DNA of 64,000 bases from Streptomyces sp. NRRL B-1140 (GCF_001280065.1 NZ_LGEA01000098.1:61055-125054), one strand, 5' to 3'. Numbered from the stretch's first letter, positions 50,059-60,407 are shown. Numbers and translations are program-made. Notes: generated by a model from the letters alone, not told the origin.

Positions 50059-50661
50059 TCAGGCGCCCCGGTCCGCCGCCCTCGCCACCTCCTCCAGCCG
50101 GTGCCGATGGGCCTCCCACATGGCACGGTCCCCCGGCGGCATGCTGTCCTTGCCCGGCGTCAGTCCGACCGATCCGTCGATGAGTTCGCGCACGATGTCG
50201 GCGTGGCCGGCGTGACGGCTGGTGTCGGCGATCACGCGCACCAGGAGGTGGTGCAGTGTGGCCTCCCGCCGCTCCTCGGGCCACCAGGGGACGCGCCCGG
50301 TGGCGTCCAGCGGCAGCGCCCCGATGGTGCCGTCCGCGTGCCGCCACGCCCGGCGGTACAGGCCGGTGATGTCCTCGCGGGACTCGTCCGGCGTGGCCCA
50401 CATGTCGGCGTTGGGTTCGGCGTCCCGCGTGTACCACCAGGGCGGTGGGTCCCCGGCGAAGAACGGCCGGCCGAACGTGTCCCCGAAGTACCCCAGCTCC
50501 ACCCCGGCGGTGTGCTTGACCAGCCCGAGCAGATTGGTGCCGGTCGGTGTCAGGGGGCGGCGGATGTCGTACTCCGAGAGCCCGTCGAGCTTCCACAGCA
50601 GGGCGTCACGAGCGTCCTGGAGACAGCGCAGGAGGTCGGCCTTGGGGTCGGGTGCGGTCAT
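50059..50661 (-). CDS. DinB family protein (DUF664)
   Basis: A 200-aa DinB/DUF664 four-helix-bundle protein. Metal-binding His are in [42 protein letters not shown] (His-x3-His type). Such proteins are putative thiol-S-transferases or DNA-damage-linked proteins of unknown role. It has its own start (ATG 50661) and is not clearly part of the neighbouring operon. Confidence 0.87.
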   Translation of the reverse strand: MTAPDPKADLLRCLQDARDALLWKLDGLSEYDIRRPLTPTGTNLLGLVKHTAGVELGYFGDTFGRPFFAGDPPPWWYTRDAEPNADMWATPDESREDITGLYRRAWRHADGTIGALPLDATGRVPWWPEERREATLHHLLVRVIADTSRHAGHADIVRELIDGSVGLTPGKDSMPPGDRAMWEAHRHRLEEVARAADRGA

Positions 50662-50729
50662 GCGGGCAGTCTGGCACCGGCCACCGACAACGGGACCGGA
50701 CCGCGACGGGACCGCCCCTGGCCTCGGGT

Positions 50730-51686
50730 CTACCCCTCCAGCCCCGTGCTCTCCAGCGCCGCCTTCCTCTTCCGCCCCGGACCCACCTGGGTGCGCACCG
50801 CCCCCATGCTCGCCGCGACGACGAGGGCGATCGCGGCGGCCTCGGCGGCGCTGAGGGCCTGGTCGAGGATGAGGAAGCCGGCCGTCGCGGCGATGGCCGG
50901 TTCGAGGCTCATCAGAATCGCGAAGGTGGAGGCGGGCAAGCGGCGCAGGGCGAGGAGTTCGAGGGTGTAGGGCAGGACGGAGGAGAGCAGGGCCACCGCC
51001 GCGCCCAGGCCCAGTGTGACCGGGTCGAGCAGCTTCGTGCCCGACTCGGCGATGCCCAGGGGCAGGAACAGCACCGCCCCGACCGCCATCGCGAGGGCCA
51101 GCCCGTCTGCCTGCGGGAAGCGGCGGCCCGTGCGGGCGCTGAAGACGATGTAGGCCGCCCACATGGCGCCGGCCCCCAGGGCGAAGGCCGCACCCGTGGG
51201 GTCGAGACCGCTGAAGCCTCCGCCGCCGAGGAGGAAGACCCCGGCGAGGGCGAGGGCGGCCCAGAGGACGTTGATCGCGCGGCGGGAGGCGAACACGGAG
51301 AGGGCGAGCGGGCCGAGGACCTCCAGCGTGACCGCGGGGCCCAGCGGGATGCGCGCGACGGCCTGGTAGAAGAGGCCGTTCATCGCGGCCATGGTGACGC
51401 CGAAGACGACCACCGTGCCCCAGTCGGTGCGCGAGTGGCCGCGCAGCCGAGGACGGCAGACCAGGAGCAGCACGACGGCCGCGACCAGCAGGCGCAGCGC
51501 CACGACCCCGAGGGCACCCGCCCTGGGCATCAGCGTCACCGCCAGGGCGCCGCCGAACTGCACGGAGATGCCACCGGCGAGCACCAGGCCCACGGGCCCG
51601 AGCGAGCCGAGCCGGCCCGGGCCGGCCGGGGGTGCGGCGGTGCCGGTCGTGGACTGGGGTGTGGCGGTGGTCTCCGGCGTGGTCAC
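50730..51686 (-). CDS. EamA/DMT family transporter (RhtA-like exporter)
   Basis: A 318-aa membrane protein with ten predicted helices arranged as two EamA repeats. The second repeat carries LPYTLELLALRRLPASTFAILMSLEPAIAA, typical of RhtA-type amino acid and metabolite exporters. Residues 1-25 are a disordered Thr/Pro tail. GTG start at 51686. Regulation unclear; the 160 bp upstream hold no strong symmetry. Confidence 0.87.
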   Translation of the reverse strand: MTTPETTATPQSTTGTAAPPAGPGRLGSLGPVGLVLAGGISVQFGGALAVTLMPRAGALGVVALRLLVAAVVLLLVCRPRLRGHSRTDWGTVVVFGVTMAAMNGLFYQAVARIPLGPAVTLEVLGPLALSVFASRRAINVLWAALALAGVFLLGGGGFSGLDPTGAAFALGAGAMWAAYIVFSARTGRRFPQADGLALAMAVGAVLFLPLGIAESGTKLLDPVTLGLGAAVALLSSVLPYTLELLALRRLPASTFAILMSLEPAIAATAGFLILDQALSAAEAAAIALVVAASMGAVRTQVGPGRKRKAALESTGLEG

Positions 51687-51849
51687 GGGCGGGTCCTGGG
51701 CTCGGGGTTCGGTGTCCGGGATCGGACGGCGTGTGCGGTGCGTGCACCCGGACCTACGCAACGTACATCCCGATGCACTGCACAGTCCAGGGTAATGGAC
51801 TTGGTCAGGTGCGTGAAGCCCTTTTGCCACTGTCTCGTGGCATGAGACG

Positions 51850-52986
51850 TCAGCGCCGGGAGAGGTAGAGGTCGAACGCCTTGTGGAGCAGCCGGTTGAG
51901 CGGGTAGTCCCATTCGCCGAGGTACTCCACGGCCTCGCCTCCGGTGCCCACCTTGAAGCGGAGCAGGCCCAGCAGGTGGCTGGACTCCTCCAGGGTGTCG
52001 GTGATGCCGCGCAGGTCGTAGACGGCGGCGCCCCGTTCGTGCGCGTCGGTCATCATGCGCCACTGCACGGCGCTGCTCGCCTGCACCTCACGGCGGCGGC
52101 CGGTGGAGGCGCCGTAGGAGTACCAGACGTGGTCGCCGACGGTCAGCATCGTGGCCGCGGCGAGCACCTCACCGTCGTGGTGGGCGAGGTAGAGCCGCAT
52201 GCGGTCCGGGTGTTCGGCGGTCAGCGCGCTCCACATGCGCTGGAAGTACGGCAGGGGGCGCGGGACGAAGCGGTCCCGTTCGGCGGTCTCGCAGTACAGC
52301 TCGTGGAAGGCCGGCAGGTCCGCCAGGTCGCCGCGCACGACCTTCACGCCGGCCTTCTCCGCCTTCTTGATGTTGCGGCGCCACTGCTGGTTCAGGCCGT
52401 TGTGGATGTCCTCCAGCGACCGGCCCGCGAAGGGCACCTGGAAGACGTAGCGGGGCTGCCCCGCGGCGAAGCCGTCCCCGCCGGAGACCTCGGACCGCCG
52501 CCAGCCCATCCGGCGCAGGCTGTCCGCGACCTGACCGGCCCGCGGTTCGTACGACGTCGCCCGCACATCGCCCAGCCGCCGGGCGGCCGGGTCCGCGATC
52601 GCCGTCTTGACCGCGTCGGCGCTCCAGCGGCGCACCACGACCGGGGGGCCCATGCGCACCGCGAAGGCGCCCCGGCGTCTCAAGTGCGCGAGCATCGGCT
52701 CCAGCAGGCGGTCGAGGCCGGGCTCGAGCCAGTCGAGCAGCGGACCCTCGGGCAGATAGGCGAAGTAGCGCGGCAGTCCGGGCAGCCGCGGCCCGGGCAG
52801 GGGGCGCAGCAGCACCAGTCCCGCGCCGACGGGCTGCCCTTCGTCGTCGAACCAGCCGAGGCTCTCCGCCTTCCAGTCGGGCTTCACCTCGCCCCAGGAC
52901 GGGACCTGGGTGTGGCTGGCCGAGGGGCGGGCCGTGACGAACGCGAGGTGCTCGTCGCGGGTGATCGGCTGGACGCGGACGCTCAT
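51850..52986 (-). CDS. FemX-like peptidoglycan bridge aminoacyltransferase
   Basis: A 378-aa FemABX protein: two GNAT-like halves joined by the basic helix LNQQWRRNIKKAEKAGVKVV, plus the late segment GAAVYDLRGITDTLEESSHLLGLLRFKVG. These enzymes add an amino acid to the lipid II stem peptide using aminoacyl-tRNA; in streptomycetes FemX adds the first Gly of the cross-bridge. Length matches the family. ATG at 52986 with GAAGGAG upstream. Confidence 0.9.
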   Translation of the reverse strand: MSVRVQPITRDEHLAFVTARPSASHTQVPSWGEVKPDWKAESLGWFDDEGQPVGAGLVLLRPLPGPRLPGLPRYFAYLPEGPLLDWLEPGLDRLLEPMLAHLRRRGAFAVRMGPPVVVRRWSADAVKTAIADPAARRLGDVRATSYEPRAGQVADSLRRMGWRRSEVSGGDGFAAGQPRYVFQVPFAGRSLEDIHNGLNQQWRRNIKKAEKAGVKVVRGDLADLPAFHELYCETAERDRFVPRPLPYFQRMWSALTAEHPDRMRLYLAHHDGEVLAAATMLTVGDHVWYSYGASTGRRREVQASSAVQWRMMTDAHERGAAVYDLRGITDTLEESSHLLGLLRFKVGTGGEAVEYLGEWDYPLNRLLHKAFDLYLSRR

Positions 52987-53106
52987 GCGCGGGCTCCTTC
53001 GAGCAACGGCCCTGGACGGGCGGTGACTGGTCCCGCGAGCCTAGGAGCGGCGTCGGCCCGCCCCCGGTTCAGACACTCGGGTCCGCCGGCCCGTGGCCCG
53101 AACGCC

Positions 53107-55992
53107 TCATGAGCCGTCGCGTCCGGGGTCCTCGTCCAGCGCCTCGGCCAGCACCTCCGCCAGGTGCCTGCCCCGCACGCCCGCCAGCTGCTCCAGCTGG
53201 GTGCGGCAGGAGAAACCGTCCGCCAGGACCACCGTGCCGTCCGGGGCGTCCCGCACCGAGGGCAGGAGCTGTTCCTCCGCGCAGGCGGTGGACACCTCCC
53301 AGTGGCCCTTCTCGAAGCCGAAGTTCCCCGCGAGGCCGCAGCAGCCGCCGCTCAGTTCGCCGGTGAGCCGGGCAGCCTCCCGCAGCCGGCGGTCGGCGGC
53401 GTCGCCGAGCACCGCATGCTGGTGGCAGTGGGTCTGCCCGGTCACCGGACGGTCCACGCGCGGCGGCGACCAGCCGGGGGCGTGGCGCTCCAGCGTCTCG
53501 GCGAAGGTGAGGACCTGCGCGGCGAGGCGGGCCGCACGCGGGTCGCCGTGCAGCAGCTCGGGGACATCGGTGCGCAGGGCCGCGGCGCAGCTCGGCTCCA
53601 GGACCACGACCGGCGCGTCGGTCTCCAGCACCGGTTCCATCAGGTCCAGCGTGCGGCGCATGACGGCACGGGCGCGGTCGAGCTGGCCCGTCGACACGTA
53701 CGTCAGCCCGCAGCAGACCCGGCCCCGGCCGCGCAGCAGGGACAGCGGATCGAGGGCGACGGTCCTGCCGTCCCCCACGGGCGGTTGCGCCAGCCGCACG
53801 GTCGGCGGCAGCGCCACCCGCAGCCCGGCCGCCTCCAGCACCCGTACGGCGGCCTGCCCGACGTGGGGCGAGAGGTGCTCGGTGAAGGTGTCCGGCCACA
53901 GCACGACGAGGTCGCCGCGGACAGCGGCCCCCTCCCCACGCCGCCGCTCCCACCAGCGGCTGAACGTCCGCGACGCCACCCTCGGGATCTCCCGCTCGGG
54001 TGCGATCCCGCCCAGCCGCTTCGCCGCCCGGGCGAGGGGCCGTACCGCGGACAGCGCGTTGACCAGCCATGCCGTGCGGGTGCGGGACACCGCCCGGAGC
54101 CACACCGGCAGCCGGCCCATCGACTGGTGGGCTGCGGGCCGGCGCCGCCCGGCGTAGTGCTGGTGCAGGAACTCCGCCTTGTACGTGGCCATGTCGACCC
54201 CGACCGGGCAGTCCGACCGGCAGCCCTTGCAGGACAGGCACAGGTCCAGCGCGTCCCGGACCTCCTCGGAGCGCCAGCCGTCCGTGATCACCTCACCGGC
54301 GAGCATCTCGTGCAGCAGCCGGGCCCGCCCACGCGTGGAGTGCTCCTCCGCACCCGTCGCCCGGAAGGACGGGCACATGACACCCGAGCCGGACACCGAC
54401 GTCGTACGGCACTTGGCGACGCCCACGCAGCGCCGCACCGCCGCCGGGAAGTCGCCGCCGTCGGCGGGGTAGCCGAAGGCCACGTCGACCGGTTCGCGGG
54501 GCAGGACCGAGAAGCGCAGGCCGGCGTCGAGGGGCGCGGGGCGCACGAGCATCCCGGGGTTGAGCAGGTCGTCCGGGTCCCACACGCCCTTGACCCGCTC
54601 GAACAGGCCGACCATCTCGGCCCCGTACATCTTCGGCAGCAGTTCCGCCCGCGCCTGCCCGTCGCCGTGCTCCCCGGACAGCGATCCGCCGTGCGCCACC
54701 ACCAGCTCGGCGAGCTCCTCCGAGAAGCGGCGGAAGCGGGCGACGCCGGCCCCGGTGAGGAGGTCGAAGTCGATCCGGACGTGGATGCAGCCGTCCCCGA
54801 AGTGCCCGTAGGGCGTGCCGCGCAGCCCGTGCGCCGCCAGCAGGGCCCGGAAGTCCCGCAGGTACGCGCCGAGCCGGGCGGGCGGGACCGCGCAGTCCTC
54901 CCAGCCCGGCCACGCCTCCGTCCCGTCCGGCATGCGGGTCGCCGTACCGCTCGCGTCCTCCCGGATCCGCCACAGCGCGCGCTGCCCCGCCGGGTCGGTG
55001 ACCACGAGCGCGTCCAGGACGTCGGCGGCCCGCACGATCGCCTCGGCTCGCGCGCGTGCCTCGCCCGCCGATTCCCCGCCGGTCTCCACGAACAGCCAGG
55101 CCCCGCCCCGCGGCAGCGCCTCCGGGGACGGCACCAGGTCTGCCGCCATGCCCTCCACCGTCAGCGGGCGGAACGGCAGCAGCCCGGCCGCCGCCTCCGC
55201 CGCCGCGCTCTCGTCGGCGTAGCCGAGCACGGCCAGCGCACGCGCGCGTGGCGCCTCGACCAGGCGTACGACCGCCTCCGTCAGCACGCCGAGTGTGCCC
55301 TCGGAGCCGCAGAAGGAGCGGGCCACGTCGGCGCCGCGCTCGGGCAGCAGGGCGTCCAGCGCGTACCCGGAGATGCGGCGGGGCAGGTCGGGGAAGCCGG
55401 TGCGCAGGCGGGCCAGTTCCCCCTCGGCCAGGGCGCGCAGCCCGTCCGGCGCCCCGGCCCAGTCCCGCCCGAGCCGCAGACGCTCGCCGCGCGCGGTGAC
55501 GACGTCCAGCTCGCGCACACTGTCCGCGGTCGTCCCCCACGCCACGGAGTGCGAGCCGCAGGAGTTGTTGCCGATCATGCCGCCGAGCGTGCAGCGGCTG
55601 TGGGTGGAGGGGTCGGGGCCGAACCGCAGGCCGTGCGGGGCGGCGGCGTCCTGGAGCCGGTCGAGGACGAGGCCGGGCTGGACGACGGCGGTGCGGGTCT
55701 CCGGATCGAGCGACAGCAGCCGGTTCATGTGCCGGGTGAAGTCCAGGACGACACCGGTGCCGGTGGCCTGTCCGGCGATGGAGGTGCCTCCGCCGCGGGC
55801 GACCACGGGCACCCCCCGCTCCCGGCACACCGCGAGCACCGCCGCCACGTCGTCGGCGTCGCGCGGCGCGACCACGCCCGCCGGGACCCGACGGTAGTTG
55901 GACGCGTCCATGGTCGTCAGGGCCCGGGACGTGACGTCGAACCCGACCTCGCCCCGGACGACGGCACGCAGCCGCGCTTCGAGATCCGTCAT
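53107..55992 (-). CDS. FAD-binding and Fe-S-binding oxidoreductase (D-2-hydroxyacid dehydrogenase type)
   Basis: A 961-aa fusion. Residues about 30-215 form a PCMH-type FAD domain (VVARGGGTSIAGQATG), about 230-520 the FAD-oxidase C domain (GHFGDGCIHVRI, SGEHGDGQARAELLP), then Fe-S ligands in CVGVAKC and CLSCKGCRSDCP (about 573-595), and two CCG domains (CCGLTY near 760, CCGLAGN near 884). The layout matches D-2-hydroxyglutarate or D-lactate dehydrogenases that pass electrons to quinones. It stands alone between FemX and the sugar transporter. ATG at 55992. Confidence 0.9.
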   Translation of the reverse strand: MTDLEARLRAVVRGEVGFDVTSRALTTMDASNYRRVPAGVVAPRDADDVAAVLAVCRERGVPVVARGGGTSIAGQATGTGVVLDFTRHMNRLLSLDPETRTAVVQPGLVLDRLQDAAAPHGLRFGPDPSTHSRCTLGGMIGNNSCGSHSVAWGTTADSVRELDVVTARGERLRLGRDWAGAPDGLRALAEGELARLRTGFPDLPRRISGYALDALLPERGADVARSFCGSEGTLGVLTEAVVRLVEAPRARALAVLGYADESAAAEAAAGLLPFRPLTVEGMAADLVPSPEALPRGGAWLFVETGGESAGEARARAEAIVRAADVLDALVVTDPAGQRALWRIREDASGTATRMPDGTEAWPGWEDCAVPPARLGAYLRDFRALLAAHGLRGTPYGHFGDGCIHVRIDFDLLTGAGVARFRRFSEELAELVVAHGGSLSGEHGDGQARAELLPKMYGAEMVGLFERVKGVWDPDDLLNPGMLVRPAPLDAGLRFSVLPREPVDVAFGYPADGGDFPAAVRRCVGVAKCRTTSVSGSGVMCPSFRATGAEEHSTRGRARLLHEMLAGEVITDGWRSEEVRDALDLCLSCKGCRSDCPVGVDMATYKAEFLHQHYAGRRRPAAHQSMGRLPVWLRAVSRTRTAWLVNALSAVRPLARAAKRLGGIAPEREIPRVASRTFSRWWERRRGEGAAVRGDLVVLWPDTFTEHLSPHVGQAAVRVLEAAGLRVALPPTVRLAQPPVGDGRTVALDPLSLLRGRGRVCCGLTYVSTGQLDRARAVMRRTLDLMEPVLETDAPVVVLEPSCAAALRTDVPELLHGDPRAARLAAQVLTFAETLERHAPGWSPPRVDRPVTGQTHCHQHAVLGDAADRRLREAARLTGELSGGCCGLAGNFGFEKGHWEVSTACAEEQLLPSVRDAPDGTVVLADGFSCRTQLEQLAGVRGRHLAEVLAEALDEDPGRDGS

Positions 55993-56015
55993 GCGTCCAG
56001 CATGCCCCCGGGGCC

Positions 56016-56858
56016 TCAGCCCTTGACGGCGGAGCTGGCCACACCCTCGACGAACCAGCGCTGGAAGAACGCGAAGACGATCAGCACGGGCAGCACCAGC
56101 AGCACGCCGAAGGCGAGGATCTGGCCCCAGTCCGGCGGCTGCTGGCCCTGGAAGACGCTCATCTCCAGCGGCAGCGGGCGCACCGACGGGTCGGACACCA
56201 TCAGCACCGGCCACAGGAAGGAGCCCCACTGGATGAGGAAGGTGAGGATCGCGACCGAGGCGAACACCGGCCTGGACATCGGCACGATGATCGCGAAGAA
56301 GGTGCGCCAGGGTCCCGCGCCGTCCAGCCGGGCCGCCTCCTCGATGCTCGGCGGGATCTTCTTGAAGAACGTGTGGAACTGGTAGATCGCGAAGGCGTTG
56401 GCGACGAACGGCAGCGCCTGGATGAACAGGGTGTTGCGCTGGCCGTTGAACATGTAGAACAGCGGCACCGCCACCGACTCGAACGGGATCAGCATCAGCA
56501 GCAGGACGAGGGTGAACACCGCGTTCTGCCCCCGCCACTTCAGCCGCGTCAGCCCGTAGGCCGCCATCGAGTTGACGATCAGCCCGCCCGTCACCACCAC
56601 GAACGACAGCAGCACCGACACGCCCATGAACTGCCAGAAGTAGCCGGTGCTGTCCGAGTTCAGGCTGTCGAGGACGGCCGTGTAGTTGTCGAAGGAGAGG
56701 TGGGTGGGCAGGAAGCCGGACAGGCCGTTCAGGACCTCGTCCGAGGGCTTGAGGCTGCCGAGGAAGAGGTAGAGCGCGGGCAGGGCGAAGACGAACGCCA
56801 GGACACCCAGGACGGTGTAGTCGAGGACGCGGCGCACGGGCGTACGGGTCATGGCCAT
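56016..56858 (-). CDS. Carbohydrate ABC transporter permease (MalG-like)
   Basis: A 280-aa inner-membrane permease with six helices and the EAA loop (SIEEAARLDGAGPWRTFFAIIVP). It is third gene of a sugar import operon: binding protein, MalF-like, MalG-like. No ATPase is encoded, so it uses a shared one such as MsiK. ATG at 56858 or 56852. It ends 24 bp before the dehydrogenase start. Confidence 0.93.
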   Translation of the reverse strand: MAMTRTPVRRVLDYTVLGVLAFVFALPALYLFLGSLKPSDEVLNGLSGFLPTHLSFDNYTAVLDSLNSDSTGYFWQFMGVSVLLSFVVVTGGLIVNSMAAYGLTRLKWRGQNAVFTLVLLLMLIPFESVAVPLFYMFNGQRNTLFIQALPFVANAFAIYQFHTFFKKIPPSIEEAARLDGAGPWRTFFAIIVPMSRPVFASVAILTFLIQWGSFLWPVLMVSDPSVRPLPLEMSVFQGQQPPDWGQILAFGVLLVLPVLIVFAFFQRWFVEGVASSAVKG

Positions 56859-56865
56859 GGGTGGG

Positions 56866-57858
56866 TCAGTCCTCGTTGTCGGGCCGGACGACGCGGCGCT
56901 GGACGATGGTCAGGGCGACGACGATCAGGAAGAACACCACCGTGACGGCCGAGGCCTGGCCGATGTCGTTCTGGTCGAAGGCGGTGGTGACGGCCTGGTA
57001 CATGACCGTGCGGGTGGCGTCCTCGTCCAGGCCGCCGCCGCGGATGAGGATGTACACCTGGTCGAAGACCCGGAAGGACAGCACCGAGGTCAGCATCGCG
57101 ACGAACACCAGGGTGCCGCGGATGCCGGGCAGGGTGACGTGCCGGAACTGCTGCCAGCGTGAGGCCCGGTCCAGCTCGGAGGCCTCGTAGAGCTCGCCCG
57201 GGATCTGCTGGAGGCCGGCCAGCAGGATGACCATCTGGAAGCCGACGCCCTGCCACACCGACAGCACGATGATCGAGCCCATGGCGGTGAGGCCGTCACC
57301 GAGCCAGTCGAAGGCGCCCCAGTTGCCGAACGTGACCACGTCCAGCACGGAGTTGAGCATGCCCTGCTCGCTGCGGGCGAGGATCAGCCGCCAGATCACG
57401 GCGACCAGCGCCATCGGGAAGACGACCGGCATGAAGAAGAAGGACCGGAACAGACCGATGGCCTTCAGCTTGCGGTTGAGCAGGATCGCCAGCGCCAGCG
57501 CCAGACCGGTCTGGAGCGGTACGACGACGGCGGCGAAGGTCAGGTTGTTCAGCAGCGCCCGCAGGAACGGGCCGGACAGGTCGGGGTCGGTGAACAGCCG
57601 CCGGTAGTGCTCCACGCCGAAGAAGGTGGGCTCCAGCGGCGATCCGAGGCGGACGTTGTAGAAGGAGAGCACCACGGCGTAGCCGAACGGGATGCCGACG
57701 AAGGCGATCAGCCCGCCGACGGCCGGGGCGGCCATCAGCAGCCCGTGCAGGCGGTCCCGGTTGCCGCGCGCGGGGCGCGGGGGCTTGGCGGCGGGTGCGG
57801 ACGAGACGGCCTGCGCCCGGTCTCGGGCCGCGGCGTGCGCGGGTTCCACGGTTTTCAC
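56866..57858 (-). CDS. Sugar ABC transporter permease (MalF-like)
   Basis: A 330-aa permease: a cytoplasmic Pro/Ala-rich N-terminus (about 35 residues), then six helices and the EAA motif LYEASELDRASRWQQFRHVTLP. It pairs with the MalG-like subunit 7 nt downstream and with the binding protein upstream. ATG at 57858. Confidence 0.93.
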   Translation of the reverse strand: MKTVEPAHAAARDRAQAVSSAPAAKPPRPARGNRDRLHGLLMAAPAVGGLIAFVGIPFGYAVVLSFYNVRLGSPLEPTFFGVEHYRRLFTDPDLSGPFLRALLNNLTFAAVVVPLQTGLALALAILLNRKLKAIGLFRSFFFMPVVFPMALVAVIWRLILARSEQGMLNSVLDVVTFGNWGAFDWLGDGLTAMGSIIVLSVWQGVGFQMVILLAGLQQIPGELYEASELDRASRWQQFRHVTLPGIRGTLVFVAMLTSVLSFRVFDQVYILIRGGGLDEDATRTVMYQAVTTAFDQNDIGQASAVTVVFFLIVVALTIVQRRVVRPDNED

Positions 57859-57951
57859 GGGAGGGTCCTCTTCCCGGCGGGGCGGGCGCGGTCGGTACGT
57901 GGCGGTGTCACCACGTCGACGGCGGCCGCCCGGGCCGATGCGTCCTGCGGG

Positions 57952-59295
57952 TTACGGGATCTCGTAGCCGGCGTTGTCGGTGAAGTCCCGGTCGATGGCG
58001 CGGGCGGCCTTCCGCAGGGCTTCCTGGGGGTCGGCGCCGCCGTAGATCGAGTTGAGGGCCGTGTTGAACTTGGCGGTGACGGTGGGGTATCCGGCGGTCA
58101 CCGGGCGGGTGACGGCGATACAGGAGGACGTGATGTCGCTGTCGCCGCAGGGCTTGGCGAGCTGGTCGGCGAAGAGCTGGAGCGGGCCGCCCTTCTTGTA
58201 CAGCTCGCTCTTGGCGAGGGCGGACTTGGTGGCGGGCACCGCGCCGTTGGCCTTCGTCATCGCGCCGACGTTGGTGTCGTTGAGCAGGTAGTCCAGGAAG
58301 GTGCCGGCGGCCTTGCCGTTCTTGCTCTTGGCGCCGATGCCCCAGGCCCAGGAACCCTGCCCGGTCTTGGGCCCGTTGCCGAAGTCCGGCAGCGGCAGGA
58401 CCGCGAGGTCGTCACCGAGGGCCTCGCTGTAGGCGGGGTAGTTCCAGTGGCCGACCCAGCTCAGCGCCACCTTGCCCTTGGCGAAGGCGTTGCCGTCGGT
58501 GTTGGGGTCGACGTAGGGCTTCCAGGACTGGAAGGTCTTCATCGCGGAGACGACCTTCGGGCTGTCCAGGGCGCCCTCGGCCTTGCCGTCCTTCAGCAGG
58601 CCGCCGCCGGCCGACCAGACGATCGGGGAGAAGCCGAAGGTGCCCCACTCGGAGGCCAGGCCGTACTGCTCCGATATGTCCAGGACCTTGCCGTCGGAGT
58701 CCTTGCCCTTGAGCGCCGCGAGGGCCTTGCCGAACTCCTCGGCCGTCCAGGCGTCGTCCGGGCTGGTCGGGTACTTCACGCCGGCCGTGTCCAGCAGTTT
58801 CTTGTTGGCGTACATGCCGAGCCCGGCGTCGAACATGCCGAGGCCGTAGTGCTTGCCGTCGATCTCGCCCTGCGCCTTGATCGCGTCGGTGGCGTTGGCG
58901 AGGGTCTTGGCGGAGACGTGGCCGTCGACCGGGGCGAGCTTGCTGTTGTAGACGAAGTTGGCCATCGTCGGGCCGTCGAACTCCAGCACGTCCGGCAGTT
59001 CGGAGGCGTCCGTGGCGGTGATGGTCTTGGTGTAGTCCTTCTCCGGTATGAGCTTCAGCTCGGCCTTGACGGCGCTCTGCGAGGAGTTGAAGGACTTCAC
59101 CGCGTTCTGCAGCGCCTTCGCCTCGCTCGCCTGGCCCTGGTGCGCCCAGACGCTGATGGTGCCCTTGCCGCTGCCCTCCTCGGCGGAGGTGTCACCGCCG
59201 CCGCTCCCGCCGCCGCAGGCGGCCAGCGCGGCCAGGGGCAGCAGGGCGAGGGCCGTGAGGCCCGTACGGCGGAGTTTTCCGTGGCCGGTGATCAT
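57952..59295 (-). CDS. Extracellular sugar-binding lipoprotein
   Basis: A 447-aa lipoprotein: signal MITGHGKLRRTGLTALALLP, lipobox LAAC (Cys near residue 27), then a Gly/Ser linker and a type II solute-binding fold (KGTISVWAHQGQASEAKAL). The neighbouring GH32 enzyme suggests sucrose or fructo-oligosaccharides. GGAGG seven bases before the ATG at 59295 sets the start. First gene of the transporter operon; probably controlled by the LacI gene just upstream. Confidence 0.92.
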   Translation of the reverse strand: MITGHGKLRRTGLTALALLPLAALAACGGGSGGGDTSAEEGSGKGTISVWAHQGQASEAKALQNAVKSFNSSQSAVKAELKLIPEKDYTKTITATDASELPDVLEFDGPTMANFVYNSKLAPVDGHVSAKTLANATDAIKAQGEIDGKHYGLGMFDAGLGMYANKKLLDTAGVKYPTSPDDAWTAEEFGKALAALKGKDSDGKVLDISEQYGLASEWGTFGFSPIVWSAGGGLLKDGKAEGALDSPKVVSAMKTFQSWKPYVDPNTDGNAFAKGKVALSWVGHWNYPAYSEALGDDLAVLPLPDFGNGPKTGQGSWAWGIGAKSKNGKAAGTFLDYLLNDTNVGAMTKANGAVPATKSALAKSELYKKGGPLQLFADQLAKPCGDSDITSSCIAVTRPVTAGYPTVTAKFNTALNSIYGGADPQEALRKAARAIDRDFTDNAGYEIP

Positions 59296-59387
59296 GGTGG
59301 TGCCTCCGAGCGGGTGTGCGGTGGGAGCGGGGACGGGGGGCCGGGGCGGCAATGGCCTCCCCGGTGGGGACGGTCGCGGGAGCGGGC

Positions 59388-60407
59388 CTACGACTGCAGG
59401 CGGCTGTGCGGCGGAGCGGTGGTCTCGCGGAGGATCAGGCGGATGGGCATCTCGACGGGCCGCGGCGATCCGGCGTCCGGTCCGTCCAGCCGCGTCAGCA
59501 GCAGCCGGGCCGCCTCCCGGCCCTGGGCCGCGACCGGCTGGGCCACCGTGGTCAGCCCGACCACCTCGGACAGCTCGTGATCGTCGAAGCCGACCACGGA
59601 CACGTCCTCCGGAACCCTCAGCCGGTGCCGGCGCAGGGCGCGCAGCGCGCCCATCGCCATCTCGTCGGACTGGGCGAACACCGCGGTCGGCGGGTGACGC
59701 AGCGCCAGCAGCTCGGTCATGGCCCGCTCGCCGCCCTCGACCGTGTAACCGCCGTCCGCCTCCAGGGCGCGATCGTGCTCGATCCCGGCGTCGGCCAGCA
59801 CGTCCAGGTAGCCCTGCCGGCGGTCGAGGGGCGTGGTCCAGTGCAGCGGCTCGCTGGCGCCGGAGATCATCCCGATCCGCCGGTGCCCGAGGTTCACCAG
59901 GTGCCGTACGGCGCTCTCCGCCCCGCCCCGGTCGTCGATGCCGACCACCGTGAACCCGGGCCGGGCGCCGCCGACGGTGGTCGCCAGCGGCACGCCGAGG
60001 GAGCGCAGGGCGGCGGCCTCCTCCAGGTCCGGGATCAGCAGGGACAGCACGGCGTCGACCCGCTTGCGGATCGGCAGCTTGGTGAAGAAACGCTTGCGCG
60101 CCTCCGGTGAGCCGAGGTTGTACAGCAGGACGTCGTAACCGGCGGTGCTGAAGACCTTCTCGGCGGCGTCCAGCACCGTGCCGAAGAACCAGCGGCCGAC
60201 GTAGGGCACGACCACGCCGATGGTGTAGGTGCGCCCGCTGGCCAGGCTGGAGGCCGAGCGCGAGGCGGTGTAGCCGAGGTCGGCGGCGGCCGCGACGATC
60301 CGGGCCCGCATCTGCTCCGACACTCCCGGACGGCCGCGCAGGGCGCGGGACACGGTGGACGCCGAGACCCCGGTGGCCTCGGCGACATCGGTGATGCTGA
60401 CCGTCAC
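59388..60407 (-). CDS. LacI family transcriptional regulator
   Basis: A 339-aa repressor: N-terminal helix-turn-helix SITDVAEATGVSASTVSRAL with the hinge SRSASSLASGRT, then a periplasmic-binding-like sugar domain. The GTG at 60407 has AAGGAG at good spacing. It lies between the transporter operon and the GH32 gene; the LacI-type operator at 60507-60520 is in its own promoter, shared with GH32, so both are probably autoregulated by sugar. Confidence 0.92.
   Translation of the reverse strand: MTVSITDVAEATGVSASTVSRALRGRPGVSEQMRARIVAAAADLGYTASRSASSLASGRTYTIGVVVPYVGRWFFGTVLDAAEKVFSTAGYDVLLYNLGSPEARKRFFTKLPIRKRVDAVLSLLIPDLEEAAALRSLGVPLATTVGGARPGFTVVGIDDRGGAESAVRHLVNLGHRRIGMISGASEPLHWTTPLDRRQGYLDVLADAGIEHDRALEADGGYTVEGGERAMTELLALRHPPTAVFAQSDEMAMGALRALRRHRLRVPEDVSVVGFDDHELSEVVGLTTVAQPVAAQGREAARLLLTRLDGPDAGSPRPVEMPIRLILRETTAPPHSRLQS

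Noticed and set aside
50000..56000. Biosynthetic gene cluster for a secondary metabolite
   Set aside because: No polyketide synthase, NRPS, terpene synthase or RiPP genes are in the window; the FemX-like and Fe-S genes are ordinary singletons.
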